From NCBI GenBank assembly GCA_028564705.1, contig JAPXFQ010001411.1, forward strand, positions 323,501 to 387,500: a stretch of 64,000 nt of DNA. The letters run 5' to 3'. The DNA comes from Apricaphanius iberus (Eukaryota; Chordata; Actinopteri; Cyprinodontiformes; Aphaniidae). Both the position numbers and the translations under genes were made by a program. Of this stretch, positions 61,488 through 64,000 are shown piece by piece. Every line of letters starts with the position of its first letter. Position 1 is the stretch's first letter. The notes beneath the pieces are model-generated. The model saw only the letters and a program-made list of their open reading frames with translations. It had not been told where the DNA came from and made no database searches.

Positions 61488-64000
61488 CATCAATCAATCA
61501 ATCAATCAATCAATGCCTTTATTTGTCCCCCGATGGGGCAATTGGTTTTGCAGCAGTAGGGGAACACAAACTTACAAAAAATGCACAAACACAAATACAC
61601 ACAGTTAAAATAGCATAAAAAACACCTAATCAAATAATAATGTATAGCTACCTTTTCCTCTTGGTATTTAAAAGAGAGACAGCAGAAGGAACAAAGGAGT
61701 GTTTGAGTCTGTTTGTTTTAGCAAATGGGAGTCTGAGCAGTGAACCTGATGGTAGAAACTGAAACTGTTGATGTACAGGATGAGAAGAGTCGGACAAGAT
61801 GGAGTTTGCTTTCTTGAGCAGCTGTTTGTTGTAGATATCTTGTAAAGTTTCTTGTGGAAGCCCAATGATTTTACTGCTAACACTAACAACCTTGTTCAGT
61901 AAGTTCTTCTCTTTTACTCTCAAGGATCGGAACCAACAAATAAAGGAGAACGTAACAACAGACTCAATAAAAGCACGATAAAACATAGTCATCAAAGGAG
62001 AGTCAACCTGGAATTTAGAAAGTTTTCTAAGAAAAAAAAGACGCTGCTGGCTTTTCTTATAAATCAAGTCAGTATTTTTCTCGAATGTCAGCTTGTTGTC
62101 GAGAAAAGTGCCTAAGTACTTATAAAACTCTACAGATTCGATTGTCTGACCATCAATCACTGTGATGTCAGAGGAAGGCTGAACACGTCTGAAATCAATG
62201 CACATGTCCTTTGTCTTTAAAACGTTTAAGGATAAAAAAGATTGCTGACACCATTTTAAAAAATAATTAACCACAGGACCATGTGAAGTTTCGGTGGCAT
62301 TCAACAGGCTCACTATAACTGTGTCATCTGCAAACTTTAATATATGACGGTTATCAAAAATGCTACGACAATCATTTGTGTACAATATGTACAGCAAAGG
62401 AGAGAGAACGCACCCTTGTGGTGAGCCAGTAGATGTTATAGACAAATCAGAAATTTGTCCGTTTACTCTGACTCTTTGTGTTCTGCATGTAAGAAAGTCC
62501 AAAATCCAGCCAACAATATTACCTTCCAGACCAAAGTTCTCCTTTAGTCTCTGGATCAGTAGGTGTGGCTGAATGGTGTTGAAAGCGGATGAAAAATCAA
62601 CAAACATCAATTTAGCATGATTGTTTGGACTCTCAAGGTGTTTATGGATATAGTTCAACAGAGTTATGGTGGCATCCTGAACTCCTCTCTTGGTCCTGTA
62701 TGCGAACTGCAATGGGTCCATCAGGTGTTCAGTCTTTTTCAGCAGTTCAGCTTTGATCAGTTTTTCCAATGACTTCATGACTAATGAGGTCAGGGCTATA
62801 GGCCTGAAGTCATTTAATGATTTGAGATGTTTAGATTTGCCAACAGGGACTATAATAGACTGTTTCCACAAATTAGGCACCTTCTGCTGAGACAAGGATA
62901 AATTAAAAATATAGTTAAATATTGGACCTAGTTGTTCGGCACAGTTGGAGAGTAATCGACTGCTGATATTATCTGGACCAGCACTTGTTTTTATTTTACA
63001 GTGTTTAAAAGTTTTAACAACAGAAGGTTCATCAAAAAGAGGAGAAGCTTGTTGTTTTAATTTCAGTGCTGTATTTCTCAACGTCATTATTTCATTACTA
63101 AAGGAATGCACATCAAATCTAGAGTAAAATTTGTTTAGCTCTTGTGCCAGGACCAGATCAGAGGTGAAACCATCTAATAACATCCTTTTCTTCACATTGT
63201 CAGTTAGACCGACCATAGACCGGATACTGTCCCATGCTGAACCCATGTTATTGTTGCTAAGCGTATCTTCTAATTTTCTTTTATAAGATAATTTAGCTCT
63301 CCTAATTTCCCGTTTAATTTCCTTATGTACAGACATCAGCTCAATAGAGTTTCCCTGTTTGAAAGCCTGCTTCTTTTTATTTAGTAGCACTTTAAGGTTT
63401 CTGCTTGCCCAAGGTTTACTATTTGGGTAGGTTTTGACAGTCTTTACAGGAACAACAATATCCTCACAGTAAATTATCCAGGAGCTGACCACATCAGTGA
63501 GTTCGTTTATGTCTCTAGAGGATTCAATAAACACCTCCCACTCTGTGTTCTCCAGACAGCCCTGGAGGGTGAGGGTGACCTCTTCTGACCACACTTTGAT
63601 GTTTCTAGTTGTTACCTTCCCCCTCTGAAGACATGTCCGATAAGATGGAACCAAATACACGCAGTTGTGGTCAGCTGAGCCGAGAGGGGGGAGTGAAATT
63701 GATTTGTATGCATTTTTAATGGGCCCATAACACTTGTCCAGAATCCTGTCTTTCCTGGTGGGGCAGAAAACGTACTGATAAAAGCTCCTTAGTGATTTGT
63801 CCAATGAGCAGTGATTAAAATCTCCTAAAACCAGATTAGGAGCGTCAGGGGATAAAGACTGAAGTTTATGCACAGACTGACAGATAAGCTCTAAGGCGTT
63901 GTTTTCATTCGCCTTTGGATGAACGTAAACAACAGTAACGAAAATCTGTGGAAATTCACGTGGCAAATACATGGGGCGCATAGACAAAGAAAGCAGTTCC
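61488..64000 (-). mobile_element. L2/CR1-group LINE with ATTG tail, runs off the window
   Basis: The 3' tail is (ATTG)n at 61488-61515, preceded by CCCCATCGGGGGACAAATAA. The body is one open frame to the window end. It differs from the two young L2 copies in both tail and protein. Confidence 0.9.
61648..64000 (-). CDS. L2/CR1-group LINE ORF2: endonuclease + reverse transcriptase (779+ aa, 5' partial)
   Basis: Endonuclease: NLVLGDFNHCSLD (about residues 51-63) and LGSADHNCVYL (100-110). RT: GPDNISSRLL, FRPIALTSLVMKSLEKL, LMFVDFSSAFNTI, GSPQGCVLSPLLYILYTNDC, FADDTVIVSL. C-terminus: SDSSHPVHQQFQFLPSGSLL. No stop in 779 codons. The first listed codon is TTG and the frame stays open to the window edge, so the true start is outside. 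It lacks only the N-terminal endonuclease blocks within this window and may be complete on the full sequence. Candidate active copy. Confidence 0.9.
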   Translation of the reverse strand, partial: ELLSLSMRPMYLPREFPQIFVTVVYVHPKANENNALELICQSVHKLQSLSPDAPNLVLGDFNHCSLDKSLRSFYQYVFCPTRKDRILDKCYGPIKNAYKSISLPPLGSADHNCVYLVPSYRTCLQRGKVTTRNIKVWSEEVTLTLQGCLENTEWEVFIESSRDINELTDVVSSWIIYCEDIVVPVKTVKTYPNSKPWASRNLKVLLNKKKQAFKQGNSIELMSVHKEIKREIRRAKLSYKRKLEDTLSNNNMGSAWDSIRSMVGLTDNVKKRMLLDGFTSDLVLAQELNKFYSRFDVHSFSNEIMTLRNTALKLKQQASPLFDEPSVVKTFKHCKIKTSAGPDNISSRLLSNCAEQLGPIFNYIFNLSLSQQKVPNLWKQSIIVPVGKSKHLKSLNDFRPIALTSLVMKSLEKLIKAELLKKTEHLMDPLQFAYRTKRGVQDATITLLNYIHKHLESPNNHAKLMFVDFSSAFNTIQPHLLIQRLKENFGLEGNIVGWILDFLTCRTQRVRVNGQISDLSITSTGSPQGCVLSPLLYILYTNDCRSIFDNRHILKFADDTVIVSLLNATETSHGPVVNYFLKWCQQSFLSLNVLKTKDMCIDFRRVQPSSDITVIDGQTIESVEFYKYLGTFLDNKLTFEKNTDLIYKKSQQRLFFLRKLSKFQVDSPLMTMFYRAFIESVVTFSFICWFRSLRVKEKNLLNKVVSVSSKIIGLPQETLQDIYNKQLLKKANSILSDSSHPVHQQFQFLPSGSLLRLPFAKTNRLKHSFVPSAVSLLNTKRKR

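Overview
The window looks like repeat-dense intergenic or intronic DNA from a ray-finned fish, most likely a percomorph teleost. The evidence is the element mix: L2/Rex1-type LINEs with TGATTC or ATTG tails, Tc1, PIF/Harbinger, hAT and TTAA-type DNA transposons, two Ty3/Gypsy lineages, a retrovirus-like provirus, a Penelope-like element, and several tRNA-headed or small structured repeats that are familiar from fish genomes. I found no rRNA, no CRISPR and no complete host gene. The only host-gene candidates are an orphan coding exon at 5160-5252 with an RFX X-box-like site upstream, and two exons of a multicopy SAMD3-like family at 8.2-9.1 kb (-).

Layout. 1.6-3.5 kb: a LINE that lost its reverse transcriptase (RT) but kept both ends. 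3.6-4.9 kb: a TTAA-flanked element with matched palindromes near each end. 6.5-9.1 kb: a Tc1 left end, an AT-rich repeat, a SINE and the SAMD3-like exons. 9.2-12.1 kb: a young L2 LINE (-) abutting a Gypsy LTR fragment. 15.4-17.0 kb: a Tc1 copy with an intact 342-residue transposase but a missing outer left terminus. About 19.7-24.6 kb: a Penelope-like element with an SGNH-hydrolase ORF1, an RT ORF in the -1 frame behind a UUUAAAC slippery heptamer, and a GIY-YIG nuclease. 24.6-28.1 kb: a 311-bp tandem duplication, then a hAT remnant carrying a nested PIF/Harbinger element. 28.1-36.8 kb: a Gmr1-like Gypsy element (-) with order gag-PR-IN-RT-RH, whose 5' LTR is split by a LINE+L2 insertion. 37.7-38.7 kb: a hAT-type non-autonomous element. 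39.4-47.5 kb: a retrovirus-like provirus (-) with a tRNA-His primer site, three LTRs or LTR pieces and large deletions. 48.5-49.6 kb: mirror repeat, Tc1 right end, pogo-like tail. 50.4-55.6 kb: a SINE, then a conventional-order Gypsy element (-) with an insertion. 55.8-58.0 kb: a GC-rich tandem-repeat element. 58.0-61.5 kb: LINE, tRNA-like, Harbinger and Tc1 pieces. 61.5-64.0 kb: a long L2 LINE (-) running off the window.

As a system the window is a nested record of transposition. Order of events can be read in several places: Harbinger into hAT, LINE+L2 into an LTR, a small repeat into the Gypsy leader, a SINE-like repeat into a tandem array inside Harbinger, and Harbinger into a LINE. The most interesting single locus is the Penelope-like element at about 19.7-24.6 kb, where an esterase-like ORF1 appears to be joined to RT by programmed -1 frameshifting. 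Second is the Gmr1-like Gypsy element, whose integrase precedes RT. All calls come from reading the sequence; no database search or folding was run.
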